From the NCBI GenBank assembly GCA_028287235.1, contig JAQBQB010000023.1, positions 186,001 to 250,000 of the forward strand: a stretch of DNA of 64,000 nt, read 5' to 3'. This DNA is from Gemmatimonadota bacterium. GTDB lineage: Bacteria > Gemmatimonadota > Gemmatimonadetes > Gemmatimonadales > Gemmatimonadaceae. Under the pieces are notes generated by a model, which worked only from the letters and a program-made list of their open reading frames with translations, did no database searches and had not been told where the DNA came from. Shown here piece by piece: positions 25,529-34,391 of this stretch (its first letter is position 1; each line of letters opens with the position of its first letter). Position numbers and translations under genes: made by a program.

Positions 25529-26160
25529 TGCCGGTCATCACCATCTCGCGCATGTACGGCTCCGGCGGGTCGGAAGTCGCCGAGCGGGTGGCGAACGCAC
25601 TCGGCTGGCCGCTGTTCGACAATTCGATGATCGACGCCGTGGCCGAGCGCTCGGGGCTCACGCGCGCCGAGGTGAGCGCGCAGGACGAGCGCGTGCCGTC
25701 GATGGTGGAACGGCTCGCGGCGGCGCTGTCGCTCGGTTCGCCCGAGATCATGCCGCCCGTGCCGTCGGGCCCGATGGAGACGACGGAGGAGCGCGTCGTC
25801 GCCGTGACCAAGCGCGTGATCGACGAAGCCGTGCAGACCGGGCCCGCGGTGTTCGTGGGACGAGGCGCGCAGAGTCTGCTCGCCGAGCGGTCGGACACGC
25901 TGCACGTCTTCTGCTTCGCGCCGCGCGCCGCGCTGTGCCGCTACGCCAAGGAGAAGTTCGGCGTGACCGCGGCGGAGGCGGAAAAGATGGTGAGCGATCA
26001 GAACAAGCAGCGCGAGCAGTACGTGAAGCGGCACTGGAATCGGAACTGGCTCGCGCATGAGAATTATCATCTGTGCGTCAACACCGCGTGGCTGGGAATC
26101 GACGGGGCGGCGGACTTGGTGGTGGACGCGGCGCGGAGGCAGTTCGGGTTGGGCGCTTAG
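25528..26160 (+). CDS. cytidylate kinase-like family protein
   Basis: This 210-residue protein belongs to the cytidylate_kin2 group. It has a P-loop-like N-terminus ITISRMYGSGGSEVAERVA, a PAVFVGRGAQSLL motif in the middle, a FCFAPRAALCRYAKE lid region and the NYHLCVNTAWLGIDGAADLV segment near the end. Related proteins phosphorylate nucleoside monophosphates or unknown small molecules with ATP; the true substrate of this subgroup is not established. It is translationally coupled to the GNAT gene by TGATG. Its TAG stop is inside the first copy of a direct repeat at 26156-26190. Confidence 0.75.
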   Translation: MPVITISRMYGSGGSEVAERVANALGWPLFDNSMIDAVAERSGLTRAEVSAQDERVPSMVERLAAALSLGSPEIMPPVPSGPMETTEERVVAVTKRVIDEAVQTGPAVFVGRGAQSLLAERSDTLHVFCFAPRAALCRYAKEKFGVTAAEAEKMVSDQNKQREQYVKRHWNRNWLAHENYHLCVNTAWLGIDGAADLVVDAARRQFGLGA

Positions 26161-26190
26161 AGATCTCGATGCACTTAGAGATCTCGATGC
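26156..26190. repeat. 17-bp direct repeat pair at a stop codon
   Basis: CTTAGAGATCTCGATGC occurs at 26156-26172 and again at 26174-26190, one base apart (period 18). Each copy holds the palindrome GAGATCTC. The first copy contains the stop codon of the kinase-like gene. Nothing else is seen in 26161-26286. Confidence 0.85.
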
Positions 26191-26286
26191 GCTGTGAGTT
26201 TTCGGTCGTGCGCTATCGGTGTCGAGTGACTGATGGACCTCGACAGTCCGTCCTGGCGAATGCGCGGCCGGAAAACTTGAGAGGTT

Positions 26287-27327
26287 TCAGCGCGGCTCGG
26301 AGTCTTTGAGCTGTTTGAACCGCTCCCTGGTTTCCTCCGACACGAACATCTCGTCCGCGATGGCCGCGATCTCTTCCGCGCGCTGCCACTCAGCCTCGAG
26401 CAGCCCGAGCTCTCCTTCGAGCGCGCGCCGCTCGCTGTTCTCGTGCGTCGCCATCTCCAGCGCGAGCCGTACTTCTTTGGGCAGCTGCATGAGCAGATGC
26501 CCCTGTGACACGCCGGCCGGCCGGCTCGCATAGCGCGCGAAGAGGTTCTCCGGCTCGGCCACCTCGCCGATCATGCGCACCGCGGCATCCACTTCGTCTC
26601 GCTTCGCGCCCTGCGCGTTGATCGCCGGCAGCAGCGTGCTCGCCGCCCGGAGTGCCGCGGCGCCGCTGACGATCGCCGTCACCTCGCGCTCGGTTGGCGC
26701 CGACGCGGTGCGCACCTGCGCGGCGTGAAAGGGAATGCGCAGCCCCCAGCCGCCCTCGCTCTCCACGATGCTGATGCGGCTGAGCTGTTTGAGACGAATC
26801 GCCACGGGCGTGTCGAAGTCGGGTAGCATCAGCCGCGCGCGAACGCGCCGTTGCTGATACGCTGTGTTGCCCATGTTGAGGACGTTCCACAGGCCCCACG
26901 ATCCGCCGGCGATGATTCCCGTGGCCGGTCCGAGAATGACGAGACCCGCCGCCGCGGCGACGCCCGCGCCGGTGTAGAGCAAGTATCTCTTGCGGCGGCG
27001 GCCGAACTGGTCGCCGTATCGCCAAGCGGCCATCTCCGGCCGAAGCGGCGACCCGATGCGCACGAGCTCCAGCCCGTCGCGTAGCCGCGCCATGCCGATG
27101 TTGTCGGTCGACACGCGGAGACGCGTGGCGACGAACAGCCGCTCGCACTCCTCGATCGCCTCCCATCGCTCCTCGATCGGCGTGAGGTTCCATCGCTCGC
27201 ACTTGCGGCACACCACCCACAGCCGGCCGCGCGCGGCGTCGAACACCAGGCGGCGTCCGACGGGAAAATGCTCGACCGCCTCGTTGGTGCCGAGGCTCGC
27301 GTGGCAGAAGATGCAGGTCGAGTACAT
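26287..27327 (-). CDS. zinc-ribbon membrane protein of unknown function
   Basis: This 346-residue protein begins with a treble-clef or zinc-ribbon motif: CIFCHASLG at residues 5-8 and VCRKCERWNLTPIEERWEAIEECERLF about 30 residues later, a C-x2-C ... C-x2-C arrangement. After a basic FGRRRKRYLL stretch come one or two hydrophobic segments (LYTGAGVAAAAGLVILGPATGIIAGG). The C-terminal half is soluble and helical, ending in a charged coiled-coil-like region (SERRALEGELGLLEAEWQRAEEIA). I do not recognise a named family or function. It lies 9 bp downstream of the MFS gene and is probably co-transcribed with it. Confidence 0.7.
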   Translation of the reverse strand: MYSTCIFCHASLGTNEAVEHFPVGRRLVFDAARGRLWVVCRKCERWNLTPIEERWEAIEECERLFVATRLRVSTDNIGMARLRDGLELVRIGSPLRPEMAAWRYGDQFGRRRKRYLLYTGAGVAAAAGLVILGPATGIIAGGSWGLWNVLNMGNTAYQQRRVRARLMLPDFDTPVAIRLKQLSRISIVESEGGWGLRIPFHAAQVRTASAPTEREVTAIVSGAAALRAASTLLPAINAQGAKRDEVDAAVRMIGEVAEPENLFARYASRPAGVSQGHLLMQLPKEVRLALEMATHENSERRALEGELGLLEAEWQRAEEIAAIADEMFVSEETRERFKQLKDSEPR

Positions 27328-27336
27328 CGACGACCT

Positions 27337-28557
27337 CTACACCGCTCGAAGCTCAGATTTCCGCTGAAAGACCCAGTAGGAGTATACGAGCATGACCGCC
27401 GCGCCGGCGCCGATGGCCCACGACACGCCGATCAGGTGGGCGATGGTTCCTCCGATCAGCGAGCCGGCCACCGACGACAATCCCACGTTGATGAACGAGT
27501 ACGCCGCCATCATCCGGCCGCGCAGCTCGTTCGGCACGAGGTGCTGGAGCGTCGCGTTCGCCACCGCGCCGTTGAGGATCATGGAGAATCCGACCCCGAG
27601 CAAAATGGGATACGCCAGCGACGCGCTGCGCACCAGCGAGAACACCAGTAACGCGCCGCCGAAGGCGAACGACGAGACACGGAGCATGCGTCCGCGCTGA
27701 ATGCGGTCGCCGATCGCGGCGAGGAACAGCGCCCCCGACACGCCGCCGATTCCCACGCACGCGAGCAGCGCGCCGTAGCCGGCGGCGTCGAGGCCGAGGC
27801 GGTCGCGCGCCATCACGGGCATCAGCGTCAGATACGGCGTGCCGAGCACCGAGTATACCGCCACGAGTCGCATGAGCGCGGCCACGGCGGGCGTGTCGCG
27901 CATGTAGCGGATGCCCTCGCGAATGCCGTCCATGGGCGCGATCAGATGCTCCGGCGGCGTCCACGCCGGGAGCTTGATGAGGAAGAGTCCGGCGAGCACC
28001 GCCGCGTAGCTGAGCGCGTTCACGCCGAAGCACCAGGCGAGTCCGAGCTTCGCGATGATGATCGCGCCGATGCTCGGCCCGATGATCCGTGCGAGGTTGA
28101 AGCCGCTCGAGTTCAGGGCGATGGCGCCGGGCAGGTCGTCGCGGCCGACGAGCTCGATGACGAGCGACTGCCGCGCCGGGATCTCGAACGCGGTGATGAG
28201 CCCGTTGATCGACGCCATGGCGACCAACCAGCCCACGGTGACGTGTCCCGACCAGGTGAGCCACCAGAGCGCCGCCGCCTCGACGCCGAGGAGCGTCTGG
28301 GCGACCTTCACGAGCCGGAGCTTGTCCGTGCGGTCGACGACGACGCCGGCGTTGAGCGAGAACAGCAGCACGGGAAAGGACTGCGCCGCGGCGACGAAGC
28401 CAACGACGAACGCGCTGTTCGAGAGCTTCAGCGCCAGCCAGCCCTGCGCCATGACCTGCATCCAGGTGCCGATGAGCGACAGCGTCTGTCCGAACCAGAA
28501 CAGTCGGAAGTTCCGATGCCGCTGAAGGGTCTGGAAGGGATTGAGAGACGCGGGCAC
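27337..28557 (-). CDS. MFS transporter, EntS-like (MFS_3) family
   Basis: This 406-residue permease has about 12 transmembrane helices. It opens with FQTLQRHRNFRLFWFGQTLSLIGTWMQVMAQGWLAL, the pattern of the MFS_3 group that includes the enterobactin exporter EntS. The cytoplasmic loop motif between helices 2 and 3 is seen as GVVVDRTDKLRLVKVAQ, and DRIQRGRMLRVSS marks the second half. It is probably a proton-driven exporter in the inner membrane; the substrate is unknown. The start is GTG at 28557. It is divergent from the VWA gene, with 113 bp between the starts. Confidence 0.85.
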   Translation of the reverse strand: MPASLNPFQTLQRHRNFRLFWFGQTLSLIGTWMQVMAQGWLALKLSNSAFVVGFVAAAQSFPVLLFSLNAGVVVDRTDKLRLVKVAQTLLGVEAAALWWLTWSGHVTVGWLVAMASINGLITAFEIPARQSLVIELVGRDDLPGAIALNSSGFNLARIIGPSIGAIIIAKLGLAWCFGVNALSYAAVLAGLFLIKLPAWTPPEHLIAPMDGIREGIRYMRDTPAVAALMRLVAVYSVLGTPYLTLMPVMARDRLGLDAAGYGALLACVGIGGVSGALFLAAIGDRIQRGRMLRVSSFAFGGALLVFSLVRSASLAYPILLGVGFSMILNGAVANATLQHLVPNELRGRMMAAYSFINVGLSSVAGSLIGGTIAHLIGVSWAIGAGAAVMLVYSYWVFQRKSELRAV

Positions 28558-28670
28558 GACTAATACTAAATCGGCCGGCCGAATCGCGGTTTCGCGACCC
28601 TGCGAGGCAGCGCGCCACTGACCTCGCGGCTGCCCGCTCCCACGGCTATCCTTTGAAAAGGAGGCCTGCT

Positions 28671-29951
28671 ATGCGATTCCACACGTACACCAAGTTCAGT
28701 CACGAGCTCGCCGACGCCGTCGACCTGCAGTCGCTGCTCGACAAGCTCGCCGACTTTCTCCTGTCGTCCGGCTTCGCCGGCGGCGCCAACGAGTCGTACT
28801 ACGGCATGGATGGCTCCGACGACGGCGACCGCTCGCTCGACGCGCTGAAGCAGGCGATCCTCGACGCGCTCATGGAGGGCGGTCAGTTCACGCCCGAGAT
28901 GCTCGAGGCGCTGCGCGGCGGCGACGACGAAGAGGGCCAGGCGAAGCTCGCCAAGCTCCTCGACGATCTCGTGCAGCGGCTGATGCAGGAGGGCTACCTC
29001 AACCTCGAGCACGCCCCGCAGATGCCGGCGGGCCATCAGCCGGTCACCGGCCCGGGCAGCATCGCCAAAGCAGCGGCGCGCGACGTGAAGTTCAATCTCA
29101 CCGAGAAAGGCATCGACTTCCTCGGCTATAAGACTTTACGAAACCTCCTCGGCTCGCTCGGCAAGTCGAGCTTCGGCAGCCACGACACCGCGTATCTCGC
29201 CACGGGCATCGAGTCCGACGGCTGGAGCAAGCCGTACGAGTTCGGCGACGTGCTGAACATCGACGTCAACGAAACGCTCAAGAACTCGCTGGCGCGCACC
29301 GGATCGCTCGAGGTGCCCATGGACCTCGACTACAGCGATCTCATGGTGCGCCAGGCGGAGTACCGCTCGTCGTGCGCCACGGTGCTGATGCTCGACTGCT
29401 CGCACTCCATGATCCTCTACGGCGAGGATCGCTTCACGCCGGCGAAGAAGGTCGCGCTGGCGCTCACCCACCTCATCCGCACGCAGTTCCCCGGCGACAC
29501 GCTCAAGGTGGTGCTCTTTCACGACTCCGCCGAAGAGATTCCGCTCGCCACGCTGGCGACGGCGCAGGTCGGCCCGTATCACACCAACACCGCCGAGGGG
29601 CTCAAGCTGGCGCGCCGGTTGCTGATGGCGCAGAAGAAGGACATGAAGCAGATCATCATGATCACCGACGGCAAACCGAGCGCGCTGACGATGCCGAACG
29701 GGCAGATCTACAAGAACTCTTTCGGGCTCGACACCACGGTCATCGCGCAGACGATCAAGGAAGTGGCGCAGTGCCGGCGCTCGGGCATCATGATCAACAC
29801 CTTCATGCTGGCGCGCGACCGCACCCTCGTGGAGTTCGTGAAGAAGGTGTCGGAGATCAGTCGCGGCAAAGCGTACTTCACCTCCACGATGACGCTCGGG
29901 CAGTTCATTCTCATGGACTTCCTCAAGCGCAAGACGAAGAAGGTCAGCTAG
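28671..29951 (+). CDS. von Willebrand factor type A domain protein
   Basis: This 426-residue protein has an N-terminal helical region (about 1-190) followed by a VWA domain. The MIDAS metal site is intact: D242-C-S-H-S in MLDCSHSMI, Thr in YHTNTAEGL and D333 in ITDGKPS. VWA proteins pair with MoxR/ChlI-type ATPases in cofactor insertion or complex assembly, and the AAA+ protein at 23562 is the obvious partner even though unrelated genes lie between them. Start ATG at 28671 follows a strong AAAAGGAGG site. The protein is predicted cytoplasmic. Confidence 0.85.
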   Translation: MRFHTYTKFSHELADAVDLQSLLDKLADFLLSSGFAGGANESYYGMDGSDDGDRSLDALKQAILDALMEGGQFTPEMLEALRGGDDEEGQAKLAKLLDDLVQRLMQEGYLNLEHAPQMPAGHQPVTGPGSIAKAAARDVKFNLTEKGIDFLGYKTLRNLLGSLGKSSFGSHDTAYLATGIESDGWSKPYEFGDVLNIDVNETLKNSLARTGSLEVPMDLDYSDLMVRQAEYRSSCATVLMLDCSHSMILYGEDRFTPAKKVALALTHLIRTQFPGDTLKVVLFHDSAEEIPLATLATAQVGPYHTNTAEGLKLARRLLMAQKKDMKQIIMITDGKPSALTMPNGQIYKNSFGLDTTVIAQTIKEVAQCRRSGIMINTFMLARDRTLVEFVKKVSEISRGKAYFTSTMTLGQFILMDFLKRKTKKVS

Positions 29952-29957
29952 CCCTCT

Positions 29958-30815
29958 ATGCAGCGCAGCACAATCGACGCGGTACGACGTACCGCGATTG
30001 CCGCGGCCGTCTGTCTCTCGGCGGCCTGCGGCGGCGGCAGCGGGGGCTCGGGCGTCACAGGGCCGATTCCCACACCGCCCCGCACCGACACCGTTCCAAG
30101 CTTTGCCGGCTTCGACATCGGCGTATATCCCGGCGACGCCGCGATGCACGCGTGGGTGCATCCGGCGTCGCCGTACTATTGGGCGGGCTACTACCTCCCG
30201 GCGCCCTGCCATCGCGATACGACGTGGTCGAACAAGTACGCCGCGGTCACGAGCATGGGGTGGGGCGTGGCGGCGCTGTATGTCGGACAGCAAGACTTTT
30301 CGCAGATGTCGGCGTCGGCGGCGCGCGCCGAACAGGCCGGACAGGAGTTGGTCACGTGTTCGTCGACGCTCCTGACCACGACGCAGGGCACGGACGAAGC
30401 GACCGATGCCGTGACCAAGATGCGCGCCGACGGGTTTCCGGACAGGAGCGTGATCTTTCTCGACGTGGAGCCGGTCACCACGGTGACGCCCGCGTTATTA
30501 CAGTACTATCACGCCTGGATCGCCGGCGTGCTGCACGACGGCCGCTACCGCCCGGGGGTTTACGCCGCGAAGGCCAACGCCCCAACGTTGTACGCGGCGG
30601 CGCTCGAAGACTTCCGCGCCGCGGGATCGACTGACGTTCCGTTCTTCTGGATCGCGGCGAGCGGCAACTTCTCGCTCACGTCGCCACCTACCGCCGTCGG
30701 CTTGGACTACGCAAAGCTCTGGCAAGGCATGTTCAACGTGACGCAGACGTGGAACGGCGTGTCGCTCAACATCGATGCCGACGTAGCGTGGAGCAAATCT
30801 CCGAGCGCGCCTTGA
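29958..30815 (+). CDS. DUF1906 (Rv2525c-like) glycoside-hydrolase-fold lipoprotein
   Basis: This 285-residue protein starts with a lipoprotein signal ending in LSAACGGG, with a Gly/Ser-rich linker after the lipidated Cys. The rest fits the DUF1906 or Rv2525c TIM-barrel related to family-25 lysozymes: FAGFDIGVYPGDAAMHAWV, then GWGVAALYVGQQ, the acidic strand SVIFLDVEPV and DGRYRPGVYA with a C-terminal LNIDADVAW. The D and E residues in FLDVEP lie where the catalytic acids of lysozyme relatives sit. It may act on peptidoglycan or another envelope glycan, but activity is not proven for the family. It lies 6 bp after the VWA gene. Confidence 0.75.
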   Translation: MQRSTIDAVRRTAIAAAVCLSAACGGGSGGSGVTGPIPTPPRTDTVPSFAGFDIGVYPGDAAMHAWVHPASPYYWAGYYLPAPCHRDTTWSNKYAAVTSMGWGVAALYVGQQDFSQMSASAARAEQAGQELVTCSSTLLTTTQGTDEATDAVTKMRADGFPDRSVIFLDVEPVTTVTPALLQYYHAWIAGVLHDGRYRPGVYAAKANAPTLYAAALEDFRAAGSTDVPFFWIAASGNFSLTSPPTAVGLDYAKLWQGMFNVTQTWNGVSLNIDADVAWSKSPSAP

Positions 30816-30835
30816 TCGCGCTCCGTGAAACCAGC

Positions 30836-30868
30836 TCCTTCGACTCGTTGCGCTCGCTCAGGATGACA
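30836..30868. repeat. candidate dispersed repeat ending GGATGACA
   Basis: The segment contains TTCGACTCGTTGCGCTCGC followed by TCAGGATGACA, between two convergent genes. Near-identical strings are common as dispersed intergenic repeats in several soil-bacterium genomes; that is from memory and not tested here. Within the window a related GGATGACA-ended hairpin occurs at 49629-49657. Confidence 0.45.
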
Positions 30869-30874
30869 GGCGCG

Positions 30875-31885
30875 CTACACCTGCTTCGCCAGTATCCGCT
30901 GCAACATCCCGCTGTCGATGTTCCCGCCGCAGAAGATGACCGCCACCTTCTTTCCGGCGAGTCGGTCGCGCAGCTTCGCCAGCCCGGCGAACCCCATCGC
31001 CCCGGCGCCCTCGACGAGATTGTGCGTCACCGACAGGATGGTGCGCAGACTCTCCGCGATCTCGGCGTCCGTCACCGTCACGAAACCGGCGAGGCCCGCA
31101 CGCAGCGCGGGAAAGGTGAGATCGTACGTCGCACGCGTCGCGACACCTTCCGCGAACGTATCGACGCGTGACGTGGTGAGCCGCTTACCGGCATGCCACG
31201 AGTCGTGAATCGCCGGCGCGCCGGCCGCCTGCACGCCGTACACGTCGAGACGCGGCGCGAGCTCGCGCGCCACGGTCAACGCGCCCACGGCCTGTGACCC
31301 TCCGCCGACCGCGATCACGATCGCGTCGAGGGTCGAATCCTGCTCGAGAATCTCGAGCGTCATCGTGCCCGCGCCGGCGATGATTCGCGGATCGTTCGTC
31401 GAGTGCGCCACCACGCGTCCTTCGCTCGCGGCGAGCCGCTGCATCACCGTCACCGCCTCGTCGTAGTCGCGTCCCTCTTCGACTACCGTGCCGCCCAGCG
31501 CACGCATGGCGGCGTTCTTCTCCGGGTTGTTCCCGGCGGGAACGCAGATCGTGGTCTTCACGCCGAGCAACTTGCCGCCGTACGCGATTCCCTGGCCGTG
31601 ATTTCCCGTCGACGCGGCCACCACGCCGCGGCGCCGCTCGTCGTCGTTCAGCGACGTCATGAACGACAGTCCATTCCGGATCTTGAACGAGTTGGTCGGC
31701 TGATGGTTCTCGTGCTTGGCGAAGACCCGCATGCCGCTGCCGGCGAGCTCGCCGAGCTGCGGATACTCGCGCAGCGGCGTTGGCTGCAGATACGGCGACA
31801 ACCGCTCGCGCGCCGCGCGCACGTCGTCGAGGGTGATCGGCCATTCCGTCTTGGGCGTCGTGGACGTCGTGGACATGTCGGTCAT
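30875..31885 (-). CDS. threonine/serine dehydratase, PLP-dependent
   Basis: This 336-residue fold-type-II PLP enzyme binds the cofactor at Lys68 in PTNSFKIRNG. The phosphate-binding glycine loop is seen in GGGSQAVGALTV, and STGNHGQGIAYGGKLLG is the typical asparagine loop. It would deaminate threonine to 2-oxobutyrate or serine to pyruvate in the cytoplasm. There is no C-terminal ACT domain, so it looks like the short catabolic TdcB or serine-racemase-like group rather than feedback-controlled IlvA. ATG at 31885 is the likely start, with another at 31876. It lies 7 bp after the CopC-CopD gene on the same strand. Confidence 0.87.
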   Translation of the reverse strand: MTDMSTTSTTPKTEWPITLDDVRAARERLSPYLQPTPLREYPQLGELAGSGMRVFAKHENHQPTNSFKIRNGLSFMTSLNDDERRRGVVAASTGNHGQGIAYGGKLLGVKTTICVPAGNNPEKNAAMRALGGTVVEEGRDYDEAVTVMQRLAASEGRVVAHSTNDPRIIAGAGTMTLEILEQDSTLDAIVIAVGGGSQAVGALTVARELAPRLDVYGVQAAGAPAIHDSWHAGKRLTTSRVDTFAEGVATRATYDLTFPALRAGLAGFVTVTDAEIAESLRTILSVTHNLVEGAGAMGFAGLAKLRDRLAGKKVAVIFCGGNIDSGMLQRILAKQV

Positions 31886-31892
31886 CGGGTTG

Positions 31893-33302
31893 TCAGTGCA
31901 TGGGAAGCGCCGTGCCGACGAGAAACGCCGTCGCGGCGACGACGAGCGCACCGAGCAACAGCTCGGCGGTCGCGCTCCGTTGGAAACGGAATTTAGTGTC
32001 CGAATCCCACTCCGGCCGCACCGCGGTGCGTTGGTGATACAACCCGAAGGCGAGCAGGCCGAGCACGAGGACGATCTTCCGGAACAGGATCTTGCCGTAG
32101 TCGGTCGTCCACAGGTCGCCGACGGCGCCGAGCCGCAGCCAGCTCGCGACGAGTCCCGTGACGAGAACGATCGCGACGCACTCGATCGCCGCGCGGTGGT
32201 ACGATCGCACGAGCCGCGAACCGGCGCGCGCACGCTCCACGTCGTCGAGCGAGCGCAGCGACGGGAATCCGCACAACAACAGCGCGGTCAACGCGCCCAA
32301 CCATCCGCCGCCGCCGATGAAGTGCGCGAGATCCATCGCGATCGCGAGTGGCAGATAGCGCAGCGACGCACCGGCGTGGCCGGTGGCGCCCTCGGACGCC
32401 GCAATCGCGACGGCGCCCAGCCCCGCCACGATCCACCCCGTTCGCGATCCGCGCGCCAAGAGCAGCCCCACGAGCGCGATCGCCGCACCAACGAGGCCGA
32501 TCAGCCACCCGTGCCCCCAGCGCGTGCTCTCGGCCACCATCATGACCGCGCGAAAGCGCCCGCTCGACGCGTTCGGAATCAGATCCGATTCGGCGACCAC
32601 GCGCGTGAGTGTCGCGATGACGAACAGCAACAGCGCCGATTGCGCGAGCCGGCGCACGCGATCGTCGCTCTCCGCCACCACCGCCGCGGGCAGCGCCGCG
32701 CCGGGCAGCACCACGACACGAAACACCACGGTGCCGATCAGGACGAGCACCGCGACGAGCTCCGCCCAGCGGAGGGCGACGGGAAACTCGACGATCGGCG
32801 CCGGAGTGACGATGGCGTTCGACTTGGCCCGCGGCATTGCCGTCACGGGCGTCACCGGCGCCGAGACCGGCTGCTCGGCCATCGGGAGAACGGCGGGTGC
32901 TGGAGGCGCTGCTGCCGAGATGACGGTGAACGTGTACTTCCCATTGGACGGGTGACCGTCGGCCGCGGCGGTGTTCCAGACCACGGTGTACCGTCCGCCC
33001 GCCAACGCCGCGGGAATCGCCGCGGTGATCGCCATCTTGTCGCCCGTCATCGCGGCCACTGGGCCCAACGCGACCTCGGCTCCGGCCGAGTCGAGCAGCT
33101 TGAGGCCCGTGAACTTGAGCTCCGGACTCTCCGAGAACCAGAGCGACAGCGCCGCGGGTGTCGCGTTCAATTTGGCGTTCGCCGCCGGCGTGCTGCGAAC
33201 GAGATGCGCGTGAGCGAAGAGGAGGGCGGGAGTGACGATCACCGCCAGCGCTGCGCACAGAAGCGCCAGAATTCGTGTTCTGATTGTGTATTGCACGCGC
33301 AT
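31893..33302 (-). CDS. CopC-CopD fusion, copper-binding and copper-transport protein
   Basis: This 469-residue fusion has a signal or membrane segment (about 7-30), then a periplasmic CopC domain. His31 and His33 in FAHAHLV begin the mature domain, and the second copper ligand region is TAAADGHPSNGKYTFTV. A Pro/Ala linker leads to a CopD membrane domain of about eight helices (from ALRWAELVAVLVLIGTVVF to the end, including MDLAHFIGGGGWLGALTALLL and TDYGKILFRKIVLV). Such YcnJ/PcoCD-like proteins bind Cu in the periplasm and move it inward. ATG at 33302 is chosen over one 24 bp upstream. The divergent mutY starts only 11 bp away. Confidence 0.9.
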   Translation of the reverse strand: MRVQYTIRTRILALLCAALAVIVTPALLFAHAHLVRSTPAANAKLNATPAALSLWFSESPELKFTGLKLLDSAGAEVALGPVAAMTGDKMAITAAIPAALAGGRYTVVWNTAAADGHPSNGKYTFTVISAAAPPAPAVLPMAEQPVSAPVTPVTAMPRAKSNAIVTPAPIVEFPVALRWAELVAVLVLIGTVVFRVVVLPGAALPAAVVAESDDRVRRLAQSALLLFVIATLTRVVAESDLIPNASSGRFRAVMMVAESTRWGHGWLIGLVGAAIALVGLLLARGSRTGWIVAGLGAVAIAASEGATGHAGASLRYLPLAIAMDLAHFIGGGGWLGALTALLLCGFPSLRSLDDVERARAGSRLVRSYHRAAIECVAIVLVTGLVASWLRLGAVGDLWTTDYGKILFRKIVLVLGLLAFGLYHQRTAVRPEWDSDTKFRFQRSATAELLLGALVVAATAFLVGTALPMH

Positions 33303-33313
33303 AGATTGGTCGC

Positions 33314-34030
33314 ATGGGGCGAACAACGCAAACGGTCGGGCGAAAGATAGATCCGGCGATCAGCAGCGTCTTCGGGCGAAAGCTGCGGTCGTGGTACCGG
33401 CGCAACGCGCGCGACCTGCCCTGGCGGCGCACGCGCAACGCCTACGAGATCCTCGTCTCGGAGTTGATGCTGCAGCAGACGCAGGTCTCGCGCGTGGTCA
33501 CCAAGTACGGGGAGTTTCTCGAGCAATTCCCCACGCTCGCCGACGTCGCACGCGCGAAGCCGGCCCGCGTCATGGAAGCGTGGGAAGGCCTTGGCTACTA
33601 CGCCCGCGCGCGGAACCTCCACGCGCTGGCGCGTGAGGTGACCGACCACGGACGTACACCGAACGTGGCGATTCCGGCCGATCCGCTGTCGCTGCGCGCG
33701 CTGCCGGGCATCGGCGCCTACACCGCCGGAGCGGTCGCGTCGTTCGCCTACGAGCGGCGTGCCGCGCTGGTGGACACGAACGTCGCGCGGGTGCTCAAGC
33801 GCGTCTTCGCGCCGCATGCCGACGTGAAGTCGACCAAAGGCCAGAAGGTGCTCTGGGGCATCGCCGAGTCGATCCTGCCACGCACCGGCCGCACGACGTG
33901 GACGCACAACCAAGCGCTCATGGAGCTCGGCGCATTGGTCTGCACGGCCCGCATCGCCCACTGCGACAAGTGCCCCGTGCGGAGCGTTTGCCGTTCGGCG
34001 GCGAAACAACCGGGTGGGTATCGCGCGTAG
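33314..34030 (+). CDS. mutY: A/G-specific adenine DNA glycosylase, short form
   Basis: This 238-residue HhH-GPD DNA glycosylase is of the MutY/Nth superfamily. MutY features are the LMLQQTQVSRV motif, the HhH loop LPGIGAYTAGAV with Tyr136 where endonuclease III has its catalytic Lys, and the catalytic Asp154 in LVDTNVARV. The 4Fe-4S cluster ligands are C210-x6-C217-x2-C220-x5-C226. MutY removes adenine mispaired with 8-oxoguanine. The C-terminal NUDIX-like 8-oxoG recognition domain of about 120 residues is absent, so the protein ends right after the cluster. That is closer to the short thermophile MIG/MutY forms. Confidence 0.87.
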   Translation: MGRTTQTVGRKIDPAISSVFGRKLRSWYRRNARDLPWRRTRNAYEILVSELMLQQTQVSRVVTKYGEFLEQFPTLADVARAKPARVMEAWEGLGYYARARNLHALAREVTDHGRTPNVAIPADPLSLRALPGIGAYTAGAVASFAYERRAALVDTNVARVLKRVFAPHADVKSTKGQKVLWGIAESILPRTGRTTWTHNQALMELGALVCTARIAHCDKCPVRSVCRSAAKQPGGYRA

Positions 34031-34074
34031 GGCCTCGAGGCCAACTGGGGCCGATCGTCCCGAGGAGGAGAGCG

Positions 34075-34389
34075 ATGGACCGCGCGGTATTGGAAGACTT
34101 CCTTGTATTCACAGCGCTGATCGTGGGCACCGGATGTCTGACCGGCATCATCATCACGTGGCTCAAGCGGCGCGGCCGCGCCGAGCTCACCTCGTCGCAG
34201 CTCATGAACCGGCTCGACGACATCTCCGAGCGCCTCGCGCGGCTCGACGGGTCGGTAGACACGATGGCCGTCGAGGTCGAGCGCATCTCCGAAGCCCAGC
34301 GCTTCACGGCTCGCGTGTTGGCCGAGCGTGCCGCGCAGCCGGCCCTGCCCGAGAAGCCCCGTTCAGCCGGCTCCTCGACTCCGCACTAG
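34075..34389 (+). CDS. small membrane protein with coiled-coil tail
   Basis: This 104-residue protein has one transmembrane helix at about residues 7-28 (LEDFLVFTALIVGTGCLTGIIITWL), a basic stop-transfer KRRGR, then a heptad-like segment (LMNRLDDISERLARLDGSVDTMAVEVERISEAQRF). The layout suggests an inner-membrane anchor with a cytoplasmic coiled coil that could dimerise. A strong GAGGAGGAG site precedes the ATG. The family is not recognised. It follows mutY by 44 bp and converges with the sulfite-exporter-like gene. Confidence 0.65.
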   Translation: MDRAVLEDFLVFTALIVGTGCLTGIIITWLKRRGRAELTSSQLMNRLDDISERLARLDGSVDTMAVEVERISEAQRFTARVLAERAAQPALPEKPRSAGSSTPH

Positions 34390-34391
34390 CG

